Positions 7,439 through 14,935 of a DNA stretch of 64,000 bases are shown piece after piece. Position 1 is the stretch's first letter. Each line of letters begins with the position of its first letter. Where the stretch lies: positions 1-64,000 of the forward strand of contig CANQZG010000008.1 in NCBI GenBank assembly GCA_947628305.1, written 5' to 3'. The DNA comes from an uncultured Muribaculaceae bacterium (GTDB lineage: Bacteria; Bacteroidota; Bacteroidia; Bacteroidales; Muribaculaceae). The notes below the pieces were generated by a model. The model saw only the letters and a program-made list of their open reading frames with translations, searched no databases and was not told where the DNA came from. Position numbers and translations under genes: made by a program.

Positions 7439-7753
7439 TCCGACGTAATACGTATTGACGTATACCGCCGCGTTGTCGAAGCAGTACAGGTATACGACGG
7501 TCTCGTATGCCAAGAACTCGTAGAAGACCTCTACGCATCGAGCATTTTCCGGAAGGTCGTCGTCGGTGACGTGCCTGTCCTCAATGAACGTATAGAACTC
7601 TTCCCGGGTCATGACGGGGGACAGGCGTCCGTCGTCTTTCTTTCCGAGCGCTTCGAAGAACTCTTTGCGGCGCTGCGCTTCATCGTCGCGCACGGTCTGC
7701 GCGCACGCCTCGAAGTATGCATTGATGTCCGTATATCCGAAAAAGTCTTTCAT
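7433..7753 (-). CDS. Hypothetical acidic protein (106 aa)
   Basis: The ATG at 7753 is preceded by GAAAGGA at eight bases. The protein MKDFFGYTDINAYFEACAQT... is strongly acidic and aromatic, with a Tyr/Val-rich end (VVYLYCFDNAAVYVNTYYVG). A small acidic protein next to a likely origin could be a DNA mimic or anti-restriction factor, but I have no family match. It carries the hairpin+CGGGT leader only 28 bases upstream and its own terminator. Confidence 0.65.
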   Translation of the reverse strand: MKDFFGYTDINAYFEACAQTVRDDEAQRRKEFFEALGKKDDGRLSPVMTREEFYTFIEDRHVTDDDLPENARCVEVFYEFLAYETVVYLYCFDNAAVYVNTYYVGD

Positions 7754-7780
7754 GTTTCCGATCCTTTCTTTTTAGGTCTT

Positions 7781-7803
7781 ACCCGGATCCTGTTTACAGG
7801 ATC
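7781..7803 (-). promoter_or_regulatory. Leader hairpin + CGGGT, copy d
   Basis: GATCCTG/CAGGATC 7-bp stem with a TTTA loop; on the minus strand it is followed by CGGGTAAG, 28 bases before the ATG at 7753. Confidence 0.55.
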
Positions 7804-7859
7804 GAATCGAACTCGTTCGAAAAAAAAAATCAATTTTGCAATTTTTTTTATAAAAGGTA

Positions 7860-7888
7860 TTGACAATCGTATCTTTTTGATGTATAAT
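7860..7888 (+). promoter_or_regulatory. Sigma-A promoter
   Basis: TTGACA (7860-7865), 17-bp spacer, TATAAT (7883-7888). It reads into the HTH regulator and helicase genes. Confidence 0.85.
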
Positions 7889-7942
7889 AAAGGCGTTCGG
7901 TAAGGAAAGACCGAAACAAACCTATAGAGAGGAACCGTACAA

Positions 7943-8260
7943 ATGAGAGGACAGAAAGTTGAGATCGACGAAAAGCATTTCGCCGGGTACATGCACAATG
8001 ACGGATTTTTCGCCGTAAGCCGCGAAGGGAAGCCTCCGCTGGTCATCACGCGGTGCATCGCCGGGGAGATCGTCTTTTCCCGCACCGAGTTTGCGCAGCG
8101 CATCGGCGTCGCCACGCTGACGCTTCGCAAATGGGAGCGCAACAAGCGGCTGGTCCCCAAGTACTATGATCGGGACGGCACCGTGTTTTACACCGAGGAG
8201 CAGGCACAGCAGTATTTCAAGGCGCATCAAAAATGGAAGCATACGGATAGTCGCGTCTGA
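7943..8260 (+). CDS. MerR-like helix-turn-helix protein (105 aa)
   Basis: The ATG at 7943 follows GAGAGGA. The C-terminal half, residues 48-95, reads as a MerR-type winged helix: FAQRIGVATLTLRKWERNKR, then LVPKYYDRDGTVFYTEEQAQ, which matches the usual 'choose helix, then R-Y-D-x-x-G-x-R-Y-Y-T' order. The N-terminal half is unassigned. It lies next to the iteron cluster and directly before the helicase gene, with its own sigma-A promoter, so a role in controlling or starting replication is plausible. It may also repress its own promoter. Confidence 0.7.
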   Translation: MRGQKVEIDEKHFAGYMHNDGFFAVSREGKPPLVITRCIAGEIVFSRTEFAQRIGVATLTLRKWERNKRLVPKYYDRDGTVFYTEEQAQQYFKAHQKWKHTDSRV

Positions 8261-8296
8261 CGGGAGCGGTTTCCATCAAAGAAGGAGGCATAATAT

Positions 8297-9952
8297 ATGG
8301 CGGCTACGAAATCCGCTTCTGTCAACGACGTCACGGAAGCCTATCTTGCGTCGCTTGACATTGACAATTTACCTTCGCCGGAAACCATGGAAGCAGATCT
8401 GCTTTCCCAGACATGCGCTCTGTTCGATATTGAAAACGCTTCGCTGCCGAAAGGGCAGAAATGGCAAATGCCTCAAACGCTGTTCAATGTGCAGGTCGCG
8501 CGGCTGCTGTCTTATTGCGGCAACGTGATCCGTATCGCGGCGGCGGGACTGCAGCAGGATCCGTCCTATGACCTGATCGGCGTATACGTCGAAGACGGGG
8601 AAGACGCCGGTACATATGTGACGGATACGGCTCGCTTGCGCGGCGAGATCTCCCGCTACAACAGCCTTGTGTCTCAGAAGGACGTCGACGAGATCGTCCG
8701 TTGGCTTTACGTTTATGCGCCGCGCCGGGAGCGTACGTCCGCGCGCAACCTCGTCGCGATGAACAACGGCGTGTTCGATTACGATACGAAGACGCTGATG
8801 CCGTTTTCACCCCGTTATGTCTTTACGGTCAAGTCGCATGTGAATTATAACCCGGTCGCGCAGAACGTAACGCTGCATAACAACGCCGACGGGTCCGACT
8901 GGGACGTCGAAAGCTGGATGCGCGAGCTGACGGACGACCCGGAAGTGGCAAACCTTCTGTGGGAAGTCGTTGGGTCCGTATTGCGTCCGAATGCACATTG
9001 GGATAAGTCCGTCTGGTTCTATTCCGAAACGGGAAGCAACGGTAAAGGGACGCTCTGTACGCTGATGCGCAACCTTTTGGGGGAACACGCGTACGCGTCT
9101 ATCCCTCTTTCGGATTTCTCAAAGGATTTCATGCTGGAGCCGCTCGTGTCGGCAAACGCTATCATCGTCGACGAAAACGACGTAGGCGTCTTCGTGGACA
9201 AAGCGGCGAACCTGAAAGCCGTCATTACGGGCGACGTCATTCAGATCAATCGCAAATTCAAGGCGCCTATCGCTTATCGTTTCAACGGCATTATGGTGCA
9301 GTGCCTGAACGAGCTTCCCCGCATCAAGGACCGTTCGGACTCTTTCTATCGCCGTCAGCTGTTCGTGCCGTTTGAGAAGTCGTTTACGGGGCAAGAAAAG
9401 AAGTACATCAAGAACGACTATCTTGCGCGCAGGGACGTATTGGAGTATGTCGCGTTCAAGGTCCTGAACATGGACTATACGAAATTTTCGGAACCGGCGG
9501 CGTGTCGGCAGGCGTTGAACTATTACAAAGAATACAACGATCCGATCCGGCAGTTTGCCGACGAGATCCTTCCTTTGTGCGTTTGGGACCTGCTTCCGTA
9601 TACGTGGTTGTACGCGCTGTATCGCGCGTGGTTCCAGCGCAACGCGCCTTCCGGGTCCGCGGTGTCCCGCAACACGTTCGTTCATGACATTTCTCTGCTG
9701 ACGGATACCGATCCGAACTGGGTAGCGTTGCCTTCGAACGCCAATTGCCGTCGCGCTTCCGCCTGTATGCAGAGATCGGAACCGTTGACCGTGGAGTATG
9801 GTCTGAAGGATTGGTACAACCCGAATTACTCGGGTACCGATCACGATAAGCTCGGCATCCCTCCGCAGAATGGTCGTCACAGAGGTTTGATCCGGCGGAG
9901 TTGCTACGTCGCCGCACCGGACGACGACGATCCGTCGGCGGACGATGCGTGA
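8297..9952 (+). CDS. SF3/D5-type replicative helicase (551 aa)
   Basis: ATG at 8297 with AAGGAGG before it. The C-terminal half is a D5/P4-family superfamily-3 helicase. The Walker A is GSNGKGTLCTLMRNLLG near residue 246, followed by the Walker B region AIIVDENDVGVF and the SF3 motif C area FNGIMVQCLNELPR. The N-terminal 200 residues resemble the D5 N-terminal domain. No archaeo-eukaryotic primase motif (DxD) is visible, so priming may come from the host or another gene. It follows the HTH gene by 36 bases and both lie downstream of the iterons, so it is the best candidate for the element's replicative helicase. Confidence 0.8.
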   Translation: MAATKSASVNDVTEAYLASLDIDNLPSPETMEADLLSQTCALFDIENASLPKGQKWQMPQTLFNVQVARLLSYCGNVIRIAAAGLQQDPSYDLIGVYVEDGEDAGTYVTDTARLRGEISRYNSLVSQKDVDEIVRWLYVYAPRRERTSARNLVAMNNGVFDYDTKTLMPFSPRYVFTVKSHVNYNPVAQNVTLHNNADGSDWDVESWMRELTDDPEVANLLWEVVGSVLRPNAHWDKSVWFYSETGSNGKGTLCTLMRNLLGEHAYASIPLSDFSKDFMLEPLVSANAIIVDENDVGVFVDKAANLKAVITGDVIQINRKFKAPIAYRFNGIMVQCLNELPRIKDRSDSFYRRQLFVPFEKSFTGQEKKYIKNDYLARRDVLEYVAFKVLNMDYTKFSEPAACRQALNYYKEYNDPIRQFADEILPLCVWDLLPYTWLYALYRAWFQRNAPSGSAVSRNTFVHDISLLTDTDPNWVALPSNANCRRASACMQRSEPLTVEYGLKDWYNPNYSGTDHDKLGIPPQNGRHRGLIRRSCYVAAPDDDDPSADDA

Positions 9953-9963
9953 CCCTGTTACAG

Positions 9964-10068
9964 CCCCTTTTTGGCACAGAAAAATGCAACAGTACCGTTA
10001 AAGGGCATGTTTCGGTACTGAAAAAGTGAATTTTTTGGGATAATACCCAAAAAAGTGCCAAAAAGGGG
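9964..10068. promoter_or_regulatory. Nested palindromes upstream of parR/parM (candidate parC)
   Basis: Three inverted repeats lie between the helicase stop and the parR promoter: CCCCTTTTTGGCAC (9964-9977) pairs with GTGCCAAAAAGGGG (10055-10068); CAGTACCG (9990-9997) pairs with CGGTACTG (10013-10020); TTTTTTGGG (10031-10039) pairs with CCCAAAAAA (10046-10054). In ParMRC systems the centromere lies just upstream of parR or parM and doubles as the operator. This is the likely place, although I do not see a classic array of direct repeats. Confidence 0.45.
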
Positions 10069-10097
10069 TTGACAACGGGCTCGTTTTGTGCTATAAT
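10069..10097 (+). promoter_or_regulatory. Sigma-A promoter for parR-parM
   Basis: TTGACA (10069-10074), 17-bp spacer, extended -10 TGCTATAAT (hexamer 10092-10097). Confidence 0.9.
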
Positions 10098-10133
10098 AGA
10101 AGCAACAAAAGAACAGAAAGGAACGAAGCAAGT

Positions 10134-10475
10134 ATGGCAGAAGCAAAGAGATTTCGTCTGACGGTACCCGCGGAAGACGTGTCCGTATTGCGATGGATAG
10201 AAGCGCAACAGAATCAGTCGTATTCGATCCGTCAGCTGATCCGCGACGCGATACGCCGCAACGGTTACGCCGACGTGACATGCTCCGAAGTGGAACAGTT
10301 GCCGCGTCGGGGGCGTCCGCCGAAGGACGAGGACGTCGAGGAGGCGTACGAACAAAAACCAAAGACGACTACAATGGAAGAGGACGTGCAGCCGCGTTGG
10401 GAGACGCAACCGCCGAAGGCGCCGCCCCGGCAGTCCGACGACGACGGGTTCGTAGACCCGTCCGCGTTTTTCTGA
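10134..10475 (+). CDS. ParR-like DNA-binding protein (113 aa)
   Basis: The true start is ATG 10134 (GAAAGGA upstream), not an ATG inside the promoter. The first 45 residues, RFRLTVPAEDVSVLRWIEAQ and then SYSIRQLIRDAIRRNGYADV, have the pattern of a ribbon-helix-helix protein of the ParR/StbB type. The rest is an acidic, Pro-rich tail ending DDDGFVDPSAFF, which may bind the actin filament as ParR tails do. It sits 30 bases before the actin-like gene and shares its promoter. In ParMRC systems ParR binds the centromere and represses its own promoter; the nested palindromes upstream fit that. Confidence 0.75.
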   Translation: MAEAKRFRLTVPAEDVSVLRWIEAQQNQSYSIRQLIRDAIRRNGYADVTCSEVEQLPRRGRPPKDEDVEEAYEQKPKTTTMEEDVQPRWETQPPKAPPRQSDDDGFVDPSAFF

Positions 10476-10505
10476 ACGATCGCTTGATAAAAGGAGAACA
10501 ACAAT

Positions 10506-11723
10506 ATGAGCATCAACATCATCGCCGGTCTTGACATCGGCAACGGTTACGTAAAGGGTTCCGCGTCCACGGGCGCCGGAGAGAAGCCCAGCTCCATCGA
10601 CTTTATTTCGGGCGTCGCGTATGAGACGAACCCGGCGGACCTGAAGATCATGGGGGAAGCCGTACGCGGTACGGTCGACAACATCTTCAACGAGATGGAG
10701 GCGTCGTTCGATACGCCTCTCGTGAAGGACAGCATCCACCGCCTGTTCGGTTCCCGCGGCGTGTCCTCGGGCAACAGCCTCGACGAGTTCGACGTGAACA
10801 GCGTGCTGTCAAAGGCGAACCAGCCGCTTTCGGCTATCCTCATTCTCGGCTGTCTCGCGGGCAAGGCGCTGCAGGTCTATTTCACCGAGAACGGATGCCT
10901 GCCCGAAGAGACCGTAAAGGTCGAGGCGAGCCTCGGGTTGGCTCTGCCGATCTCTGAGTACAAGACGCTCCGCAAGAAGTACGCGTCAGACCTGAAGCAG
11001 TGCACGCACATGGTCTGTATCCACAATTTCGAACATCCGGTCCGTTTTGAGATCACCGTGACGGACGTGCAGGTGCTTGCCGAGGGCGAGTCGGCGCAGT
11101 ACGCTATCATCAACAAGGGCGAGCCGCTGATGAACTCTATGCTCGCGGAGGCGCGCAGGAACGGCGAGCCGCTCGAAGGCGTCACCGCCGCGGACGTCCT
11201 TGCCGCAAAGAACACCATCGGCGTCGACATCGGAGAGGGCACGGTCAATTTCCCGGTCTTCCAGAACGGAAAATTCAACGCGGACGCGTCCGTAACGCTG
11301 TCAAAGGGTTACGGGACCGTGCTCGACCGCGCTGTCGAACGCCTGTCTCCGAGATTCCTGTTCGGCAACCGTAAGGCGCTCTCCGAGTTCATTCAGTCGG
11401 AGCCGAACGCGCTGAACAAAGCCCGTCATACGGCGGCGCTTGCGGCGGTCGCCGAGGAAGTCAAAGGGTTCTCACAGGAGCTCTGCCAGAGCTTCATCAA
11501 GGTTATGGGCAGAGCGGGCTCCTACGCCGAGGTCATTTACGTCTACGGCGGCGGGGCGAGCCCCATCAAGGACGTCCTGTACCCGATGCTGATCGAGACG
11601 TCGAAGTCGATGTCCGGCGGGCTGGGCTATCCGGTGCTCTACTTGGACAGCCGCTACAGCCGTTACCTGAACCGCGAGGGTCTTTATCTGATCGCCGAGA
11701 AGGTCGCCGAGACGAAACGGTAA
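10506..11723 (+). CDS. parM: ParM-like actin-family segregation ATPase (405 aa)
   Basis: ATG at 10506 with AAAGGAGA upstream. It has the actin-fold ATPase motifs: phosphate-1 GLDIGNGYVKG at residues 8-18, phosphate-2 VDIGEGTVNF near 240, and the adenosine motif VIYVYGGGASP near 345. The length of about 400 residues is in the range for plasmid ParM/Alp proteins. Such proteins form filaments that push plasmid copies apart, using ParR bound to parC as the adaptor. The ParR-like gene directly upstream supports this. An independently segregating replicon is therefore likely (inference). Confidence 0.85.
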   Translation: MSINIIAGLDIGNGYVKGSASTGAGEKPSSIDFISGVAYETNPADLKIMGEAVRGTVDNIFNEMEASFDTPLVKDSIHRLFGSRGVSSGNSLDEFDVNSVLSKANQPLSAILILGCLAGKALQVYFTENGCLPEETVKVEASLGLALPISEYKTLRKKYASDLKQCTHMVCIHNFEHPVRFEITVTDVQVLAEGESAQYAIINKGEPLMNSMLAEARRNGEPLEGVTAADVLAAKNTIGVDIGEGTVNFPVFQNGKFNADASVTLSKGYGTVLDRAVERLSPRFLFGNRKALSEFIQSEPNALNKARHTAALAAVAEEVKGFSQELCQSFIKVMGRAGSYAEVIYVYGGGASPIKDVLYPMLIETSKSMSGGLGYPVLYLDSRYSRYLNREGLYLIAEKVAETKR

Positions 11724-11777
11724 AAAGAGTACGGGGGCGCGCGTCGAAATTTTTTTGAAAAAAAATTCAAAAACCTC

Positions 11778-11806
11778 TTGACAAACACTCCCGCATCTGT
11801 TATAAT
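11778..11806 (+). promoter_or_regulatory. Sigma-A promoter for the RNA candidate
   Basis: TTGACA (11778-11783), 17-bp spacer, TATAAT (11801-11806). No protein-coding gene follows within 400 bases. Confidence 0.85.
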
Positions 11807-11812
11807 GGACTT

Positions 11813-12157
11813 CGTAAGAAACCTCCTCTCGTTTTCTTACGGGTAGGGCGGGGCGCGTCCGAACCGAATGCCCGCGTAAGCGGGAACCGTTCCGCGCATG
11901 CGGACGGGTCGTCATTGTCGGCATGGATACTTGCGGCATAGGCGTCTTTCGCCTCCTTCTTTGCCGGTCTTCTACGGCTCGCCGTAAAGGTTCGTGCTTG
12001 TCGAAAGGCGCTGCGGCGGCGTCTGAATTGCCCGCTCGACGGTGAAGTTGTCCGGCTTCTCCGGTCGTCGCGGCGGGAACCCGGGCGAGGTATGCCGGGA
12101 ACGTCGTTTCCTTCCATTTGGACTCTCCGAGCGTCGTTGTCGGAGAGTTTTTTTTTT
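11813..12157 (+). ncRNA. Orphan structured RNA candidate (about 345 nt)
   Basis: The unit is bounded by a strong promoter (11778-11806) and a clear terminator (12122-12157), and no ORF inside has a ribosome site. The 5' end folds into GTAAGAA/TTCTTAC followed by GGGTA, and further GC-rich stems are visible (for example CCCGCGTAAGCGGG near 11871). The loop of the first stem contains CCTCCTCTC, which is complementary to ribosome-binding sites, so an antisense role on element mRNAs is conceivable. I do not recognise RNase P, tmRNA, 6S, OLE, ROOL or GOLLD signatures. Confidence 0.55.
12122..12157 (+). terminator. Rho-independent terminator
   Basis: ACTCTCCG (12122-12129) pairs with CGGAGAGT (12141-12148), followed by a run of T. 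It ends the RNA candidate directly before the next promoter. Confidence 0.85.
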
Positions 12158-12164
12158 CGTTCTC

Positions 12165-12193
12165 TTGACAAATGCGCCGTTTTGTGCTATAAT
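12165..12193 (+). promoter_or_regulatory. Sigma-A promoter for the lipoprotein pair
   Basis: TTGACA (12165-12170), 17-bp spacer, extended -10 TGCTATAAT (hexamer 12188-12193). Confidence 0.9.
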
Positions 12194-12217
12194 AGGCGCG
12201 AAAGGCGGCGAAGAAAA

Positions 12218-12799
12218 ATGTTGCGGCTTGCAAAACAACTGACGCTGACGGCGCTCGTTCTGTGCATCGTCCTGCTGTGTACAGGTTGTTCGTTCGGGCT
12301 GTTCTACAATTATGATCTGGACAAGAAACAAAAATTGTGGAAATACGAAAAGTTCGCCACTCTGCTTGAAACGTCGAAGGACGGCGACACCGACGTGTTT
12401 ACGTTTGAGACGAAGGACGAGCCGAAGCTGACGTTTACCGTAAGAATGTACCTTACGAAAATAGAATTGTTTCCCGGTGCGCCGCTTACCGGTCCGGTTC
12501 TGGAGGACAGCAATGATCTGTACAAACAATATTATGCCTATCTGCGCGAAAGCGTAGGACCGATCAGATTGAACGATGATGATCTTTTGGATGTCGCCGA
12601 TCAGATTTTCAAGATATGTGATGATACAAGCCTTTATCTTGCGGGTCACGGCGGGACCGTATCCAAAGCATTTGAATTGGATATTGTGACCGAAACGGAC
12701 ACGTATGTCATGGAGTTTCACGATAAAGAACGTAACGAGATCATAGGGCAATTGTATCGTCTTTTGCACGAAGAAGTTCCCGTAACGAAAGGAGAATAA
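12218..12799 (+). CDS. Lipoprotein (193 aa)
   Basis: I place the start at ATG 12218, which gives a proper signal peptide MLRLAKQLTLTALVLCIVLL ending in lipobox LCTGC; the longer ORF upstream reads through the promoter. The mature domain is alpha/beta, with no motif I know (FTFETKDEPKLTFTVRMYLT in the middle). The ribosome site is weak (AAAGGCGG). The next lipoprotein gene starts four bases after its stop, so the two are translated together. It is probably anchored on the outer face of the membrane; function unknown. Confidence 0.75.
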   Translation: MLRLAKQLTLTALVLCIVLLCTGCSFGLFYNYDLDKKQKLWKYEKFATLLETSKDGDTDVFTFETKDEPKLTFTVRMYLTKIELFPGAPLTGPVLEDSNDLYKQYYAYLRESVGPIRLNDDDLLDVADQIFKICDDTSLYLAGHGGTVSKAFELDIVTETDTYVMEFHDKERNEIIGQLYRLLHEEVPVTKGE

Positions 12800-12802
12800 A
12801 CG

Positions 12803-13861
12803 ATGCTTCGATATTTTCGCGTCATTCCGGCGGCGCTTTTCACCGCGCTGCTTGCAGCGGCGTTTGTATCATGCGGCGGCGGTGAAGAGAGCGTTTCCTC
12901 TGTCGCGCCGTCTTCCTCCGCGGTATCTGCCGCGGATCCTTCCGAGACGTCTGCGACGGACATGTTTGCGGCTTCGTCCGCGATGCTGACGTCCGAGGAG
13001 GCGCCTGCACTGACCCCTGCGGAGGATCCGTATGCGGTCCAACGTAAGATGATGGTCCCCGCCGATACCGAAGAGGGATTCCGCAACGAGACGGTCATTT
13101 TACCGCTTTCGCTGCTGCACCCCGCGACGCCCGAACAGATCGTCGGGCATGACGGCACGTCGCGTCTGCCCGTGTCGTTCACGCTGACGGATGCGTCCCT
13201 GCTGTTCGTCGTCGATTACGACGACGGGTTCCGTCTTGTACTGGACGACATGGGGTTCGATACCGAGACGCTCAGCGAGAAGAGCACCGGCGACCTGAAG
13301 GTCTGGGACGTCCGCGGGGGGAACGTGCTGTTCCAGATGCCCGAGGCGTCGTTCGACGGCGGGATCCTGTTGTTCGACGCGGACGCGTACGCGGAAAGTC
13401 CCGTGCGGCGGTCCCGCGTGATGGGCTCCGCGGCGGATGCCGACGGCGACATCGTGCAGGTGCATCTGAACTCGATCGACTACCTCAACGACGCCGTCGC
13501 GATGCAGTACGGCGTGCCGTTCGACGAGGACGCCGACATCGACGCCCTCTCCGTGACCGCGCGGGAAACGGTGCTGCGGAATTACGGCTTTATCTGCGAC
13601 GTGCTGACGCGCTGGGGGTATCTGTTCGACGGCACGACGCTGGAGTCCGAAGAGAGCCTTCGCGCTTATCTCACCGAGTACCGGCGCGTGTACGCGTCGG
13701 ATACCGGGAAGGTGTGCATTTCGGTCGGCGAGGACGAGATCTGCGGACCAGTGACTTGGTACCTGTCGGCGGATTGCGAGCACATCCTTGCGATGACCGC
13801 CGGGAAGGACATGGTGGTGTACACCGACGGTCCGCTCGAGGACCTGCCGTACATCTGGTAA
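12803..13861 (+). CDS. Lipoprotein (352 aa)
   Basis: The signal peptide MLRYFRVIPAALFTALLAAA ends in a cysteine (AFVSCGGG) and is followed by a Ser/Ala-rich linker of about 50 residues, typical of Gram-positive surface lipoproteins. The globular part from about residue 70 is acidic and shows no recognised domain. It is the second gene of the pair driven from 12165-12193 and ends at a bidirectional terminator shared with ssb. A role at the surface, such as surface exclusion or mating-pair contact, would fit but is a guess. Confidence 0.75.
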   Translation: MLRYFRVIPAALFTALLAAAFVSCGGGEESVSSVAPSSSAVSAADPSETSATDMFAASSAMLTSEEAPALTPAEDPYAVQRKMMVPADTEEGFRNETVILPLSLLHPATPEQIVGHDGTSRLPVSFTLTDASLLFVVDYDDGFRLVLDDMGFDTETLSEKSTGDLKVWDVRGGNVLFQMPEASFDGGILLFDADAYAESPVRRSRVMGSAADADGDIVQVHLNSIDYLNDAVAMQYGVPFDEDADIDALSVTARETVLRNYGFICDVLTRWGYLFDGTTLESEESLRAYLTEYRRVYASDTGKVCISVGEDEICGPVTWYLSADCEHILAMTAGKDMVVYTDGPLEDLPYIW

Positions 13862-13895
13862 AAAAGAAAGCGACCCGTTGCGGGGTCGCTTTTCT
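13861..13895. terminator. Bidirectional terminator
   Basis: GCGACCC (13870-13876) pairs with GGGTCGC (13883-13889), with A-rich DNA on the left and T-rich DNA on the right. It serves both the lipoprotein gene (plus) and ssb (minus). Confidence 0.75.
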
Positions 13896-13901
13896 CTTGC
13901 G

Positions 13902-14324
13902 TCAGAACGGAGCTTTCTCTTCGTCCATCGCGGTCACGGGGGCGCCGGTCTCCTCGGCGCTCTTGCGCGCCTGCCGCGCGTCCGTGACGGTCTTGCTTTC
14001 GCGGAGGTCCACTTCCTGCACGAGCAGCGTCTGGTCGTAGACTTCCTTGCCGGACTTGTCCGTGTAGTTGTTCGTCTTCACGGTGTAGTGCAGGCAGACG
14101 AGGTCGCCTTCGTGCATCGCGTTGAAGACGGACGTCTCGGCTTTGTCGGCGCGCACGAACGCGTCAAGACCGATGAACTGCGTTCCGCGCTTGCCGTCCT
14201 TGCCGGTGTAGTTGTCCTGCGCCGCGACGGTCAGTTTGACTTTCAGAGAGCCGTCCCTGTTCGGAAGGATGACGGGGTTGCGGGTCAGACGACCCTCGAC
14301 GATACCAAAGTTACGAGTGTTCAT
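13902..14324 (-). CDS. ssb: Single-stranded DNA-binding protein (140 aa)
   Basis: ATG at 14324 with AAAGGAG upstream. The first 105 residues form an SSB-type OB fold: MNTRNFGIVEGRLTRNPVIL, then KVKLTVAAQDNYTG, then QFIGLDAFVRADKAE. The C-terminal tail is acidic and ends EEKAPF, like the DDxIPF tip through which SSB binds partner proteins. Element-encoded SSB coats the strand that enters during conjugation. It is the only minus-strand gene between 7.8 and 64 kb and carries the same hairpin+CGGGT leader as the small genes at the left, which suggests they are switched on together. Confidence 0.85.
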   Translation of the reverse strand: MNTRNFGIVEGRLTRNPVILPNRDGSLKVKLTVAAQDNYTGKDGKRGTQFIGLDAFVRADKAETSVFNAMHEGDLVCLHYTVKTNNYTDKSGKEVYDQTLLVQEVDLRESKTVTDARQARKSAEETGAPVTAMDEEKAPF

Positions 14325-14562
14325 AGTGTGTTCTCCTTTACGTACTTTTTTGAGGTTACCCGCATGCTGTTCACAGCATGGAGGACGGACGAAGTCCGTC
14401 CCATACGGAAGATGAAGTTTATAGCTTTACGCATGGATCCGATATTCAACACATGGAGTTTGTACCGATGTCGTGGCGTTCGTTGGCGCGTTGTCGACGC
14501 GCTTGTATAAGAGGCGGATACGCCTCTTTCGTAATTTTTTGAAAAAATTTTTCGAAAACCTA
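14325..14562. other. Intergenic leader region between ssb and the RHH gene
   Basis: Besides the ssb leader hairpin (14358-14380) it holds a second perfect stem, GGACGGAC/GTCCGTCC (about 14383-14400), and no gene. The divergent arrangement makes it a regulatory region. Confidence 0.5.
14358..14380 (-). promoter_or_regulatory. Leader hairpin + CGGGT, copy e
   Basis: CATGCTG/CAGCATG stem with a TTCA loop; on the minus strand it is followed by CGGGTAAC. It lies 34 bases before the ssb start. Confidence 0.6.
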
Positions 14563-14591
14563 TTGATTTTTGTTGCGTTTTATGCTATACT
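14563..14591 (+). promoter_or_regulatory. Sigma-A promoter
   Basis: TTGATT (14563-14568), 17-bp spacer, extended -10 TGCTATACT (hexamer 14586-14591). It is preceded by the AAACCTATTGA box shared with other promoters of the element. Confidence 0.8.
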
Positions 14592-14619
14592 GTAATCGTT
14601 GAAAGGAAGTGCTGTACAG

Positions 14620-14931
14620 ATGTCGCATCGCGTTACGGTCACGTTGGACGACGATTCGTTTGAACGGTTGAAGTACTGGGCGGCGAAGCGGGAAGTGAGC
14701 ATCAATGAATATCTCGGGGAGGCGATCGCGGCGGCGATCCGCCGTGAGAACAATGATTATGACCTTCCCGAGCTGGAAATACAGCGTCTGAATCAGTTGA
14801 TCGACGTCATTACCGTGCTGTCGTCCAACGTGAAGAGTCTCGAGGACGTTACCGTGTCCGGGTTCGACTCGCTGCTGGAGCTGACGCGCGGGGATAACTA
14901 TCTGCTGGAAGCGGAAGACGGAGAGGTGTAG
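14620..14931 (+). CDS. Ribbon-helix-helix type protein (103 aa)
   Basis: I start at ATG 14620 (GAAAGGA upstream). Residues 1-45, MSHRVTVTLDDDSFERLKYW and then REVSINEYLGEAIAAAIRRE, fit the CopG/Arc ribbon-helix-helix pattern: a short beta strand with alternating residues and then two helices. The rest is probably a helical multimerisation region. Such proteins act as repressors or as relaxosome accessory proteins. It is co-transcribed with the next gene (four-base gap) and lies divergent from ssb, so control of that intergenic region is one option. Confidence 0.65.
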   Translation: MSHRVTVTLDDDSFERLKYWAAKREVSINEYLGEAIAAAIRRENNDYDLPELEIQRLNQLIDVITVLSSNVKSLEDVTVSGFDSLLELTRGDNYLLEAEDGEV

Positions 14932-14935
14932 CGGT

